Origin: JANQPX01 sp051010395
Lineage (GTDB): Bacteria; Pseudomonadota; Alphaproteobacteria; Geminicoccales; Geminicoccaceae
NCBI GenBank assembly: GCA_051010395.1
Contig: JBPCVQ010000220.1
Coordinates: forward strand, 1 to 22,355
Reading direction: 5' to 3'
DNA: 22,355 nucleotides
In this document: positions 15,460 to 22,355 of the stretch, piece by piece
Position numbering within the stretch: the stretch's first letter is position 1
Layout: each line of letters begins with the position of its first letter
Position numbers and translations under genes: made by a program
The notes under the pieces: model-generated
The model's input: the letters and a program-made list of their open reading frames with translations, nothing else
Told to the model about the DNA's origin: nothing
Database searches by the model: none

Positions 15460-15774
15460 CTATTGGCCGATAGCGGACATGTAGAGTTCGAGGAGTTCTT
15501 CTTCTTCGGCGAGTTCTTCGGGGTCTTTCTTGCGAAGTGCTATGACCTTTCGGAGGACCTTGACGTCAAAACCTTCGCCTTTTGCCTCGCCAAAGACCTC
15601 CTTGATGTCGTCGGCGATGCCCTTTTTGTCTTCTTCGAGGCGCTCGACGCGCATGATGAAGTTCTTCAAACGATCGGCGGTGGTGCCGACCGTGCGTGTG
15701 CTGGTGGTTTTGAGCTTCTGCTCGTCTTCGTCGTCGTCTTCGACCGCCGTATTGAGCTGCACAACTTCATTCAT
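15460..15774 (-). CDS. gapR: GapR-family (DUF2312) nucleoid-associated protein
   Basis: 104-aa protein whose C-terminal 80 residues match GapR: ADRLKNFIMRVERLEEDKK, then GIADDIKEVFGEAKGEGFD, then VKVLRKVIALRKKDPEEL and ELLELYMSAIG. GapR forms clamp-like oligomers on overtwisted, AT-rich DNA ahead of replication forks and transcription and stimulates topoisomerases in alphaproteobacteria. The N-terminal 25-30 residues (acidic, VEDDDEDEQK) are longer than in the short forms. ATG 15774 has GGAGG at 11 nt; an in-frame GTG six codons upstream would include that site, so ATG is preferred. It lies 65 bp after ssb on the same strand and could be co-transcribed. Confidence 0.92.
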   Translation of the reverse strand: MNEVVQLNTAVEDDDEDEQKLKTTSTRTVGTTADRLKNFIMRVERLEEDKKGIADDIKEVFGEAKGEGFDVKVLRKVIALRKKDPEELAEEEELLELYMSAIGQ

Positions 15775-15839
15775 GGAAAGGATTACCTCCACATTGTTAA
15801 GTAAGGACTTCAGCCCCGGTCACCGACCGGTGGGTTGAC

Positions 15840-16340
15840 TTAGAAGGGGATTTCGTCGTCGAGATCGCTGTATCCACCGCCGGACGACCCTCCGCCGCTG
15901 GAAGAGCCACCGCCCGAGGATGATGATCCGCCGCCACCACCGCCAAACTGGCCGCCGCCGCCATAGGACCCGCCTCCCATGTCGTCGCCGCGTCCACCGA
16001 TCAGGGTGAGTTCACCGCGGAAGCGCTGCAGCACGATCTCGGTGGTGTATTTTTCTTGACCGGATTGGTCGGTCCATTTCCGGGTCTGCAGCTGCCCCTC
16101 GACATAGACCTGCCGCCCCTTTGAAAGATATTTCTCCGCGACCTCGCCCAGGCGATCATTGAAGATCACCACGCGATGCCACTCGGTTTTTTCGCGTTGC
16201 TCGCCTGAATTCCGGTCCCGCCAGCGCTCCGAAGTGGCGATCGCCAGATGTACGATCTTGGTGCCATCCTGCGTCTGTCTCACCTCGGGGTCCCGCCCGA
16301 GATTGCCCAACAGAATGACCTTGTTGACACTCCCGGCCAT
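15840..16340 (-). CDS. ssb: Single-stranded DNA-binding protein
   Basis: 166-aa SSB. The OB-fold occupies about residues 1-115 (VNKVILLGNLGRDPEVR, then WHRVVIFNDRLGEVAEKYLS, then KGRQVYVEGQLQTRKW). A Gly/Ser-rich linker covers about 117-157 and the protein-interaction tip DLDDEIPF closes the chain. It protects single-stranded DNA and recruits replication and repair proteins through the tip. The ATG has AGGAG at 7-8 nt. The linker is unusually rich in SSSGGG runs, encoded by repetitive GC-rich DNA that may vary between strains. Confidence 0.97.
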   Translation of the reverse strand: MAGSVNKVILLGNLGRDPEVRQTQDGTKIVHLAIATSERWRDRNSGEQREKTEWHRVVIFNDRLGEVAEKYLSKGRQVYVEGQLQTRKWTDQSGQEKYTTEIVLQRFRGELTLIGGRGDDMGGGSYGGGGQFGGGGGGSSSSGGGSSSGGGSSGGGYSDLDDEIPF

Positions 16341-16443
16341 GATTTTCTCCTGCTCGTCCAGTATGGACGGGCGAACCTAGCAGGGCGGCGCGCACAGCAA
16401 AACGGATTTTTCGGATTTTTTCGCCGTGTTGTCGGTGACGTGG

Positions 16444-16848
16444 TCACCTCGCGATTTCAAGCCCCTTGATGTGGTCAAGCACACGGACATCGGCGACCGT
16501 GGTGTCAAGCGCTCGAGCAGGCTGGCGAAGGAGACTGAGCCAGTCCGGCCATTCTGGAGCTGGTTGTGCGTTAGCGAGAGCGGGATGAATGCGGTCGACA
16601 GCTTCGGTGGTGATGCCGAACAGCGGGATCGCATTCAGCTGCTTGTCGATATGCGTGCACTAACCGATCGCGTAGCTTCGTTCCTCTTCCCTCTCGAAGC
16701 GGATGACATCGTCGAACCGCTCATGCAGCCGCTCCTTCAAAAAATCGATCAGCGGATCGCTGATCACCGGCGTCTGAAAAACCACTGTCGCCAGCGCCTT
16801 CGCCATCGAAGGGCCGAGGTGGTCGCGTAGCAATGCTATGCTGCTCAA
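16444..16848 (-). pseudogene. Unrecognised ORF interrupted by an in-frame amber codon
   Basis: Reading leftward from TTG 16848 (GGGAG at 7 nt) gives 62 residues (MSSIALLRDHLGPSMAKALA..., with ISDPLIDFLKERLHERFDDV). A TAG at 16660-16662 follows. The same frame then continues for 71 protein-like codons (CTHIDKQLNAIPLFGITTEA..., ending DHIKGLEIAR) to TGA at 16444-16446. Composition and hydrophobic pattern on both sides look like one protein of about 134 residues broken by a single nonsense change. I do not recognise the family. Alternatives are a genuine 62-residue protein, or readthrough, for which there is no supporting signal. It lies upstream of ssb on the same strand. Confidence 0.55.
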
Positions 16849-16933
16849 AGCTGAACTCCCGGATCAAATATCCGGGCAACCTGCTGCAATCTCTAGGGGA
16901 ACCGAAGGGAATCTATAGGTAACTGCACAGCAC

Positions 16934-18055
16934 TCACATAAGCGGTCTTGCAGGAAGCGGCTTCTTAAATTCCGATTCATCGTTGAGCTCTACCGGGATC
17001 GGTAGAGCTGGTCCGCCTGCTGGCGATATCGATACGCTGTCTGCGCCGGACTTTTCGATGATACTGGCGGCAATGGGCAAAGCCTGAACTTCGGGGACCG
17101 GGGCTTCGATGAAGAGTTCGACCCGGCGGTTGCTGGCCTCGTTGGCGTCATCCAGGGTCACGGTCCAAGGGGAGCGTTCGCCGAAGAGCGAGAGGTCGAT
17201 GCGGCTGTAGCGCACGTTGAGGGCGTTCAAACCCTGCATGACTGCCGCCGCACGGCGCTCGGCCAGAAGATAGTTGTATTCGGCATCGCCAATGCTGTCG
17301 GTATAGGCGGCGACGATGATCGCGGGCGCTTCCAGCGCTGCGGCGAAGCCAGCCGCTCTTTCCAGTGTCGCCTGCGCCTCCGGGTTCAACGTAGCGTCGT
17401 CGAAGCCGAAATAGAGCACGTAGTTGCGCGCATCCGCCGCCGCTTCGTTTGTCGAGATCGCCGCCGATGCCGTCCCATCCTCTCGCGTGATCGGTGTGTC
17501 ATCGGCGGACGCCCACCTGGCCGCATGAAATTGCTTGGCGCCGCCGTGGAGCGGCAGGGTCAGCCCCATGACGGCCTTGTCGGGATCAAGGGTTTTGAGC
17601 TCCGGATCGATGGCGGTCAGAAATTCGACATTCTCGAATATCGTCTCCAGAATACGCGCGACCGCGGTGTTATCGACCTCGCTTCGCGCCAGCAGCATGG
17701 TGGTAAGCGAACCGGCCGTGCCGAGATTGGCGATGGCTTCCAGGCCGCCCCCCGAAATCACCTGGCGCTGGTCGACGGCAACCAGGGCAAAGCTCGCCGA
17801 GCCGTTCTCCAAAGCTTCCAGGCTCGCCTCATCGCCGTCGGTCATCAAAGGCCGGAGATCGATATCCATGCTCGGCAGGAGCTTGATCTTGATGAGCGAG
17901 CTGACGCCGATGCCGAGCCTGTAGGTATGGCTCTGGTCGTTGCCGATGGCGATATCGAACGCGCTGGCCGGCTGAGCGCTCCAGATCAGCAGCCCCAGCG
18001 GCAAGGCCAAAAGGCAAAGAAATCGCCGCCGGAGGTTACGGGTCCTTATTCGCAT
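16934..18055 (-). CDS. Secreted fusion: shortened TAXI-type binding domain plus OmpA peptidoglycan-binding domain
   Basis: 373 residues from ATG 18055, which has GGGAGG at about 9 nt; the open frame extends 38 codons upstream without a site. A signal peptide (basic RTRNLRRR, hydrophobic core, cut after AQPASA) is followed by a region resembling TAXI-family TRAP binding proteins. The N-terminal piece FDIAIGNDQSHTYRLGIGVS (33-52) and ENGSASFALVAVDQ (83-96) match the first lobe. LTTMLLARSEVD and TIFENVEFL...LTLPLHGGAKQF (118-176) match the family end (PLHPGA). The stretch between is only about 20 residues, so most of the second lobe seems absent. An OmpA domain follows (about 211-317) with D253 (YTDSIG) and R268 in the diaminopimelate-binding positions, then a proline-rich tail. 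It would be periplasmic and tethered to peptidoglycan. It follows the DctP-like gene by 59 bp. Confidence 0.85.
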   Translation of the reverse strand: MRIRTRNLRRRFLCLLALPLGLLIWSAQPASAFDIAIGNDQSHTYRLGIGVSSLIKIKLLPSMDIDLRPLMTDGDEASLEALENGSASFALVAVDQRQVISGGGLEAIANLGTAGSLTTMLLARSEVDNTAVARILETIFENVEFLTAIDPELKTLDPDKAVMGLTLPLHGGAKQFHAARWASADDTPITREDGTASAAISTNEAAADARNYVLYFGFDDATLNPEAQATLERAAGFAAALEAPAIIVAAYTDSIGDAEYNYLLAERRAAAVMQGLNALNVRYSRIDLSLFGERSPWTVTLDDANEASNRRVELFIEAPVPEVQALPIAASIIEKSGADSVSISPAGGPALPIPVELNDESEFKKPLPARPLM

Positions 18056-18114
18056 GTCGTCATGCCTCCCGGATGGCAGGGTCTTTTGATCGGCGGGATG
18101 ATCGGTGATCAAAC

Positions 18115-19200
18115 TCAGAGATAGCGCGAGCGGGCTTCGACATAGGCCTGGTCCGAAAGTTCCGTCCACCGCGCCACCTGGCTGCGGAAATCGACGAAGC
18201 TGTTGTAAACACGTCTGGAAAAGCCATCTTCCGCACCGACCGACTCGACGACATCTCGCGCAGCGAGGGAAAGGGTCCGGAAAATCAGCCGGTCCAGCCG
18301 CCTCACCTGAACGCCGTCATTGGTGATGAGGTCGCGGAGGGCAGCACCATTTCTCGCATTGAACTCAGCGAGCAGCATGGTGTTCTCGGCATGGGCGGCA
18401 TCCTGGAAGATGCTGCGTTCCTCGTCGGTGAGCTGGTTCCAGAGACTGAGGCGAACGCCGACGGAAATCGCCTCTCCCGGCTGATGCAGGCCCGGGTAAT
18501 AATAGTAGCGGGCGACGTTCTGCAGCCCGAGAGACCTATCGACCCATGGGCCCATGAACTCGCATGCATCGACTTTGCGTGTCTGCATCGCCTCGACGAT
18601 CTCGCCGCCGGGAACGGTGAGCGCATTGCCGCCGATCTGGCGCAGCATCTCGGCGCCCAGGCCGGCGATGCGCATGGTCAGCCGCGTCAGATCCTCGATA
18701 CTATTGACCTCGTCCTGAAACCAGCCGGCCATCTGCACGGTGGTGTTGCCGCAGATCAGCGGCTTGATCCCATAATTCGCCGAAAGTGAATCCCACATCT
18801 CCTGGCCGCCGCCATGCAGCAGCCAGGCGTCGATCTCGTTGGACGTCATGCCGAGCGGAACCGAAGAGAAGAAGTTGAAAACCCGCGCCTTGCTTTGCCA
18901 GTAGGCCTCGCTGCCGTGATAAATATCGATATCGTCGCGCCCGACCGCATCGAATACATCGAAAGCGGGAACCAGCTCGCCGGCACTGTAGACCTTTACC
19001 TCGATCCGTCCGCCGGTCGAGGTCGTAATACGACGCGCGAAACGATTGGCGCCTTCACCGAGGCCGGGAAAGTCTTTAGGCCAGGTGGTCGCCAGGCGAA
19101 GTCGCCTCAGGCCTTGAGAAATGGCGGGTGCTGGAAACGTGCTCGCTCCAGCCGCTCCCAGAGACGCTGCCCCAAGACCTAATGCAACACGACGTTTCAT
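18115..19200 (-). CDS. TRAP transporter substrate-binding protein, DctP/TakP-like
   Basis: 361-aa periplasmic binding protein. A twin-arginine-like leader (MKRRVALGLGAASLG...ISQG) is followed by the DctP fold: LRLATTWPKDFPGLGEGANR, GGRIEVKVYSAGELVPAFDV, and the conserved arginine R177 in LTMRIAGLGAEML that binds the substrate carboxylate. Q156, E214 and the PWVD tryptophan 219 are placed as in 2-oxoacid-binding TakP proteins, and YYYYPGLHQPG is also of that type. It probably binds a 2-oxoacid or similar carboxylate. The start at 19200 has AGGGGG at about 7 nt; an earlier in-frame codon at 19230 lacks a site. No DctQ or DctM membrane gene is nearby; instead the TAXI-OmpA gene follows. This suggests an orphan binding protein, or use of a permease encoded elsewhere. 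Confidence 0.93.
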   Translation of the reverse strand: MKRRVALGLGAASLGAAGASTFPAPAISQGLRRLRLATTWPKDFPGLGEGANRFARRITTSTGGRIEVKVYSAGELVPAFDVFDAVGRDDIDIYHGSEAYWQSKARVFNFFSSVPLGMTSNEIDAWLLHGGGQEMWDSLSANYGIKPLICGNTTVQMAGWFQDEVNSIEDLTRLTMRIAGLGAEMLRQIGGNALTVPGGEIVEAMQTRKVDACEFMGPWVDRSLGLQNVARYYYYPGLHQPGEAISVGVRLSLWNQLTDEERSIFQDAAHAENTMLLAEFNARNGAALRDLITNDGVQVRRLDRLIFRTLSLAARDVVESVGAEDGFSRRVYNSFVDFRSQVARWTELSDQAYVEARSRYL

Positions 19201-19601
19201 CAATGACCCCCTAAGCCTGCCAAAAGGCACGGCTATCGAATTTCAGACGAAAGTTTTCGATGGAAACGAGGTCAGTAAGCCTTTAATTTTTCAGCATGTA
19301 ACGCGGTTTATTCGCATTTTAGACAATTTGCAATGGTTTCCTCGCCTGGCTGCATCCATCTCCGCGATGGTTGGCAGAGGCAGTGTCAGTCTATTCAAAG
19401 ATCAGCCAGACGGAGAGTCCGTCACCCCTTCTGGCGACCTCCCGATTCGCATCGGGCCGAGCAGTAAATAATAAAATCAACACTACTGTGAAATACGTCA
19501 TATCGACTCGATGTCATCATGATAATTTCACCACTGTCAGAATAAAGTTCATCCATTTTTTTAGCCAAATCGAAAAAATATTTCATTTGAGAGGGCAGAA
19601 G
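19201..19601. other. Divergent intergenic region with two small hairpins and an AT-rich right half
   Basis: 401 bp between the divergent DctP-like and DoxX-like genes. Two perfect 6-bp-stem hairpins follow each other: GACGGA-GAG-TCCGTC at 19409-19423 and CCCGAT-TCGC-ATCGGG at 19441-19456. They are followed by an AT-rich stretch (19465-19600) that should hold the rightward promoter. No open frame is convincing and no known riboswitch core was recognised. Confidence 0.5.
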
Positions 19602-20726
19602 ATGATTCCGTCAGTGCTCGCAGATGCCGCACGGCCTCGCCGTGCAGACATCCCGGCCATTGGCCTCGCGCTCGTGATCGCTCTACTTCCGCTCGAAGCC
19701 GCCGCCCACGAGGCCTGGCTCTTGACCCCGGATGAGATGGCAAAGCTCGCCGTGGCGCCCATACCCGCAGTCTTCACCGGCATCTGGCCGCTCGCCGGCT
19801 TCATAGCCCTTGCCGCCCTTGCCGCCGTCGCCGCCATCGCCATCGCGGACCGTCTTCGAGATATCGAACGCCGGATATTCGCGCCGCTCGCAGCGGTCGC
19901 CGCCGACCTCGGCCCGCTGTTCGTGCGCCTCGGCCTCGCCCTCATGCTCGGTCTCGGCGCCGTCGGCGGCCTTCCGCGCCATGGCACGGCGATCTGGACG
20001 ACACCGACCCTGATGGTGCCGGACATGCAGATCACGCTTGCCGGCAGCGGCTGGTCCTGGCTTGCCTATGCCGAGCTGATCACCGCCCTCCTGCTGCTGG
20101 CCGGCCTGTTCACACGTGTAGCGGCGCTCATGGTGATGGCGCTGGTCGGCCTCGGCTTTTCCGCCTTTGGCACGGTGTTCTTCGCCTATGGCCCCCACTT
20201 CGTCGCACCCGCTCTCATTCTCCTGATGTACGGCGGCGGCGCACTCTCGCTCGACCGGGTCGCACGGCGACCTGCGTTGACATTGTGGCCGGAGTTGTTG
20301 CCTCGAGGCGACCAAACCTCTCAAACCGCATGGCGCGTCGCCACCTGGCGGGCCACCCTGGCCTTGCTGGGCGGCACCTTCGTCTATCTCGGCATCGCCT
20401 ACAAACTCGATCAGCCCACCCTCCTGATCGCCATCCTCGATCACGGCGACGTGCCGACCTTCGGCATCCCGCTCGAAACGGCAGCGCTGATCATGATGCT
20501 GGTCGAGATCACCGCAGGCGCCCTCCTGGCCCTCGGCCTCCTGGTCCGGCCGATCGCCGTCTTCCTGATGGGCGCCTTCACCTTCTTCGCCGTCACCATC
20601 GGCGAAACCCCGCTCTTCCACGCCAACCTCTACGGCACCATGGCCATGCTCCTCATGTGCGGACCCGCACCTGGTCGACTTGGGGCAGGAGCCATTTCCT
20701 TCAACATAAGGCGTATGGCCCGATGA
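19602..20726 (+). CDS. DoxX-like integral membrane protein
   Basis: 374-aa multi-helix membrane protein counted from ATG 19602, preceded by GAGAGGG; the open frame extends far upstream without support. An N-terminal hydrophobic segment ending ALLPLEAAAHEAWLLTPDEM may be a signal or first helix, giving a periplasmic His/Trp-containing loop. Two DoxX-like halves follow. The first is LFVRLGLALMLGLGAVGG through AELITALLLLAGLFTRVAAL; the second is RATLALLGGTFVYLGIAYKL through LVEITAGALLALGLLVRPIA, ending FHANLYGTMAMLLM. This pattern of helix pairs with small residues is typical of the DoxX/DoxD superfamily, whose members act in redox or thiosulfate-related membrane complexes. The specific role here is unknown. 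The stop overlaps the next gene by ATGA. Confidence 0.8.
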   Translation: MIPSVLADAARPRRADIPAIGLALVIALLPLEAAAHEAWLLTPDEMAKLAVAPIPAVFTGIWPLAGFIALAALAAVAAIAIADRLRDIERRIFAPLAAVAADLGPLFVRLGLALMLGLGAVGGLPRHGTAIWTTPTLMVPDMQITLAGSGWSWLAYAELITALLLLAGLFTRVAALMVMALVGLGFSAFGTVFFAYGPHFVAPALILLMYGGGALSLDRVARRPALTLWPELLPRGDQTSQTAWRVATWRATLALLGGTFVYLGIAYKLDQPTLLIAILDHGDVPTFGIPLETAALIMMLVEITAGALLALGLLVRPIAVFLMGAFTFFAVTIGETPLFHANLYGTMAMLLMCGPAPGRLGAGAISFNIRRMAR

Positions 20727-21163
20727 AAAGCTTCTCCGTTCTCGCGACATCAGCGCCGGTGCTCACCTTGCTGCTCGCCATGCTGGTGGTCATCCCGAGG
20801 CTTAACGCGGAAGCCGGACCACCCGAGAGCGTGTTCGTCAAGCTCGATCCCGGAAGGCCCGACCCATTGATCAATGCCGAAGTGACCAGCCTCAAAAGCG
20901 GCGAGCAGATCCTCCGCCTCGACGTCGACGGCTTCACCTTCTCCGACATCTGCGCCGCTGTCGAAACTGGCGAGCCGATCGGCCACGCCCATGTCTACGC
21001 CGGCAATCAGAAGATCGCTGCGGCTTACGAGCCGATCGTGTCTCTAGGAAAACTCCCCAAAGGCAATCACACCCTCCGCATCATGCTCCGCGCCCAGGAC
21101 CACAGAGCGTTGGTGGGCTCCGAAGGGCTGATCGAGCAGCATATCCGAGTGGTGGTTGGCTGA
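20723..21163 (+). CDS. Small secreted protein with a His-containing beta domain, hypothetical
   Basis: 146-aa protein translationally coupled to the DoxX-like gene by an ATGA overlap at 20723-20726. The N-terminus is a signal peptide or anchor (MKSFSVLATSAPVLTLLLAM, cut near LNAEA). The mature part looks all-beta. GEPIGHAHVYAGNQKIAAAY (83-102) and LPKGNHTLRIMLRAQDHRAL (111-130) resemble periplasmic proteins whose domain reads G-H-H/A-H-x-Y...PPGEHTLxVxLxxxDH (DUF4399-like, uncertain). The GHAH motif and the later H116 and D126-H127 could bind a metal, which would fit a periplasmic metal or redox role with the DoxX-like partner; that is inference only. Confidence 0.75.
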   Translation: MKSFSVLATSAPVLTLLLAMLVVIPRLNAEAGPPESVFVKLDPGRPDPLINAEVTSLKSGEQILRLDVDGFTFSDICAAVETGEPIGHAHVYAGNQKIAAAYEPIVSLGKLPKGNHTLRIMLRAQDHRALVGSEGLIEQHIRVVVG

Positions 21164-21397
21164 AGATGATGGCTAAGGTTCGAATGAGGCGCCGTCTCCA
21201 TCTCAAGTGCGGAGCAGTGGATCACAAAGATCGACCAGATACTGTTCAATCGTTCTATCACTTGGCTGAGACGTCGCTTGGCTCTTCGCCACCGTCGCAG
21301 TTGGCCTGACCATCATCGGCATCAGCCAGGCCCTCTGCGTTCTTGGGCCGGGTTGGCGAGGGCATATCGCGGCCAATAGAGGAAATTGAGAATTCCA
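21164..21397 (+). pseudogene. Possible frameshifted remnant of a small membrane protein
   Basis: Between the secreted protein and the convergent racemase gene, one frame (from about 21190) reads SAEQWITKIDQILFNRSITW. A neighbouring frame (21270-21389) reads AWLFATVAVGLTIIGISQAL, then CVLGPGWRGHIAANRGN, then TGA. Joined by a one-base shift near 21275-21285, they would make a plausible about 68-residue helix-plus-membrane-segment protein. There is no start codon in the first part and no family match, so this is tentative. Confidence 0.3.
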
Positions 21398-22355
21398 TCA
21401 GATCGATAGATCAAAGAGGTTTGCGGCGACGGCGTCTTCGTTCCACTCCAGCCCCATGCCTGGCACATCAGGAATATGCAGCAGCCCGTCCTTGATCTCA
21501 TAGGGTTGCTGCAGGATCGGATCAGCCCAGTCCTGCCATTCCAGCCAATGCGCGGTTTCGGTCACACGCATGACATGGGCGGCGACCTCGGGGTAAAGAT
21601 GGGTCGACATCGGGATGCCCGCAGCACCTGCAATGCCGCTTGCCCGCAGCCAACCCGTCACGCCGCCAATGCGCATGAAGTCGGGCATGACGAGATCGCA
21701 GGCCTTTAACTGTAAAGCGCGTTCGAGCTCTTTGGGGCCATAGAAATTTTCACCAATCTGGATCGGCGTCTTGAGCTCGGCTGCGAGCTTTGCGAAGCCG
21801 TTCAGATCATTGTAGACGATCGGCTCCTCAATCCAGGCGAGGCCGGCGCTATCGATGGCATGACAACGATACAAGGCCTCGGCAAGATCAAGTCCTTGAT
21901 TGTAGTCGATCATCAGGGCCATCTCGTCGCCAACGGCTTCGCGCACGGCATCGAGCGTCGCCATATCGTCAGCGGAGCGCGCTCGACCGAGCCGAAGCTT
22001 GAGGCCGGAAAAACCACCCTCATCTCGAAGTTCGATCGCTTCTTCGGCGACCGCAGCCGGTTCCTTCAGCCAGAGCCCATTGCTGCTATAGGCGCGAACA
22101 GGACCGACCGACCCACCGAGGAATTCGCAAAGCGGCATGCCCGCCGCACGGGCCAATGCATCCCAAGCCGCCATGTCGAGGCCGGAGGCCGCGATCATCG
22201 ACAGGCCCTCATAGCCGACGAAATGAAGCGATTTTTGTGCCGCGTTGAAATGTTCGACTGGCGCGACCTGCCTTCCCTTCAGTTCCCGTCCAAGATCATG
22301 CAATGCCGGAACCAGGTAGTGGAGAGACTTCACAACATAAGGCTCGAGATAAGCT
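21398..22355 (-). CDS. Mandelate racemase-like enolase-superfamily enzyme (partial at window edge)
   Basis: 319 codons; the frame stays open to the right edge (AYLEPYVVKSLHYL), so the N-terminal capping part is missing rather than starting at the GTG 22333. Similarity to mandelate racemase (MR) is strong: GLSMIAASGLDMAAWDAL; the barrel metal ligands in MIDYNQ, WIEEP and IGENF; DFMRIGGVTGW carrying the Asp of the His-Asp dyad; MSTHLYPE carrying the MR His297 equivalent; and AHWLEW carrying the Glu317 equivalent. The usual K-x-K at MR 164/166 reads K-L-R (GLKLRLG), so the second lysine is replaced by arginine. The reaction is therefore likely abstraction of a proton alpha to a carboxylate (racemase or acid-sugar dehydratase). 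The substrate is not assignable. Confidence 0.9.
   Translation of the reverse strand, partial: AYLEPYVVKSLHYLVPALHDLGRELKGRQVAPVEHFNAAQKSLHFVGYEGLSMIAASGLDMAAWDALARAAGMPLCEFLGGSVGPVRAYSSNGLWLKEPAAVAEEAIELRDEGGFSGLKLRLGRARSADDMATLDAVREAVGDEMALMIDYNQGLDLAEALYRCHAIDSAGLAWIEEPIVYNDLNGFAKLAAELKTPIQIGENFYGPKELERALQLKACDLVMPDFMRIGGVTGWLRASGIAGAAGIPMSTHLYPEVAAHVMRVTETAHWLEWQDWADPILQQPYEIKDGLLHIPDVPGMGLEWNEDAVAANLFDLSI

Noticed and set aside
14789..15484. Plus-strand open frames (231 and 177 codons) with a 28-residue internal repeat
   Set aside because: They run antisense through the AEC permease and owe their length to the 84-bp repeat being a multiple of three. No ribosome site, no recognised domain, and unit differences do not favour one frame.
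15816..15830. CCGGTC-ACC-GACCGG hairpin after ssb as a terminator
   Set aside because: Short stem, 3-nt loop and no T-tract in the ssb reading direction. It more likely lies within an ssb-gapR transcript.
16426..16830. Plus-strand 134-codon frame
   Set aside because: It is uninterrupted, unlike the minus-strand frame, but lacks a ribosome site and its composition is less protein-like. The minus frame has a good start and coherent helices. Kept as a minor doubt about the amber-interrupted ORF.
19683..20750. 355-codon minus-strand frame
   Set aside because: Antisense to the DoxX-like gene; a GC-skew shadow rich in G/E/D/H with no domain or ribosome site.
1..22355. tRNA, rRNA or phage/defence systems
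   Set aside because: None recognised on either strand. No cloverleaf-like sequences, toxin-antitoxin pairs or restriction genes were seen.

Overview
The window looks like chromosomal DNA from a high-GC alphaproteobacterium. Support comes from a GapR/DUF2312 nucleoid protein, a FixJ-type response regulator, a full CtrA-type box (TTAA-N7-TTAAC), TRAP-type solute-binding proteins, and a glycine-linked SSB ending in DDEIPF. I cannot name the genus from sequence alone.

Layout. (a) 1-4258: a divergent cluster of thiamine-diphosphate (ThDP) enzymes. The E1-beta (cut by the left edge) and E1-alpha subunits of a 2-oxoacid dehydrogenase run leftward. An unrecognised protein with an internal duplication and a benzoylformate-decarboxylase/acetolactate-synthase-like enzyme run rightward. 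(b) 4505-7419: a zinc-ribbon membrane protein, a small membrane protein and a soluble hybrid histidine kinase with two receiver domains. A CtrA-type box lies about 70 bp upstream of the kinase start. (c) About 7500-11700: a gene-poor, remnant-rich islet holding a chimera of IS6-like and IS5-like transposase fragments, two small ORFs, an orphan FixJ-like regulator in AT-rich surroundings, and the tail of a chemotaxis receptor. (d) 11814-16848: housekeeping genes fabI, aroC, gapR and ssb, with a small acidic protein, an AEC-family permease, a four-copy 84-bp tandem repeat over the permease start, and an ORF interrupted by an amber codon. (e) 16934-19200: two co-oriented genes, a TakP/DctP-like substrate-binding protein followed by an unusual secreted protein joining a shortened TAXI-type binding domain to an OmpA peptidoglycan-binding domain. 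No TRAP membrane subunits are present. (f) 19602-21163: a DoxX-like membrane protein overlapping a small secreted protein by ATGA. (g) 21398-22355: a mandelate-racemase-like enolase-superfamily enzyme, cut by the right edge.

A loose theme is 2-oxoacid/2-hydroxyacid metabolism: the E1 enzyme, the stand-alone ThDP enzyme, the TakP-like binding protein and the mandelate-racemase relative. These are spread over 22 kb and no functional link is proven. The best candidate for something undescribed is the TAXI-OmpA fusion with its partner binding protein, followed by the duplicated unknown protein in the ThDP cluster and the tandem repeat at the permease start. Translation starts were chosen by ribosome-binding-site spacing, and several genes appear to start with TTG.
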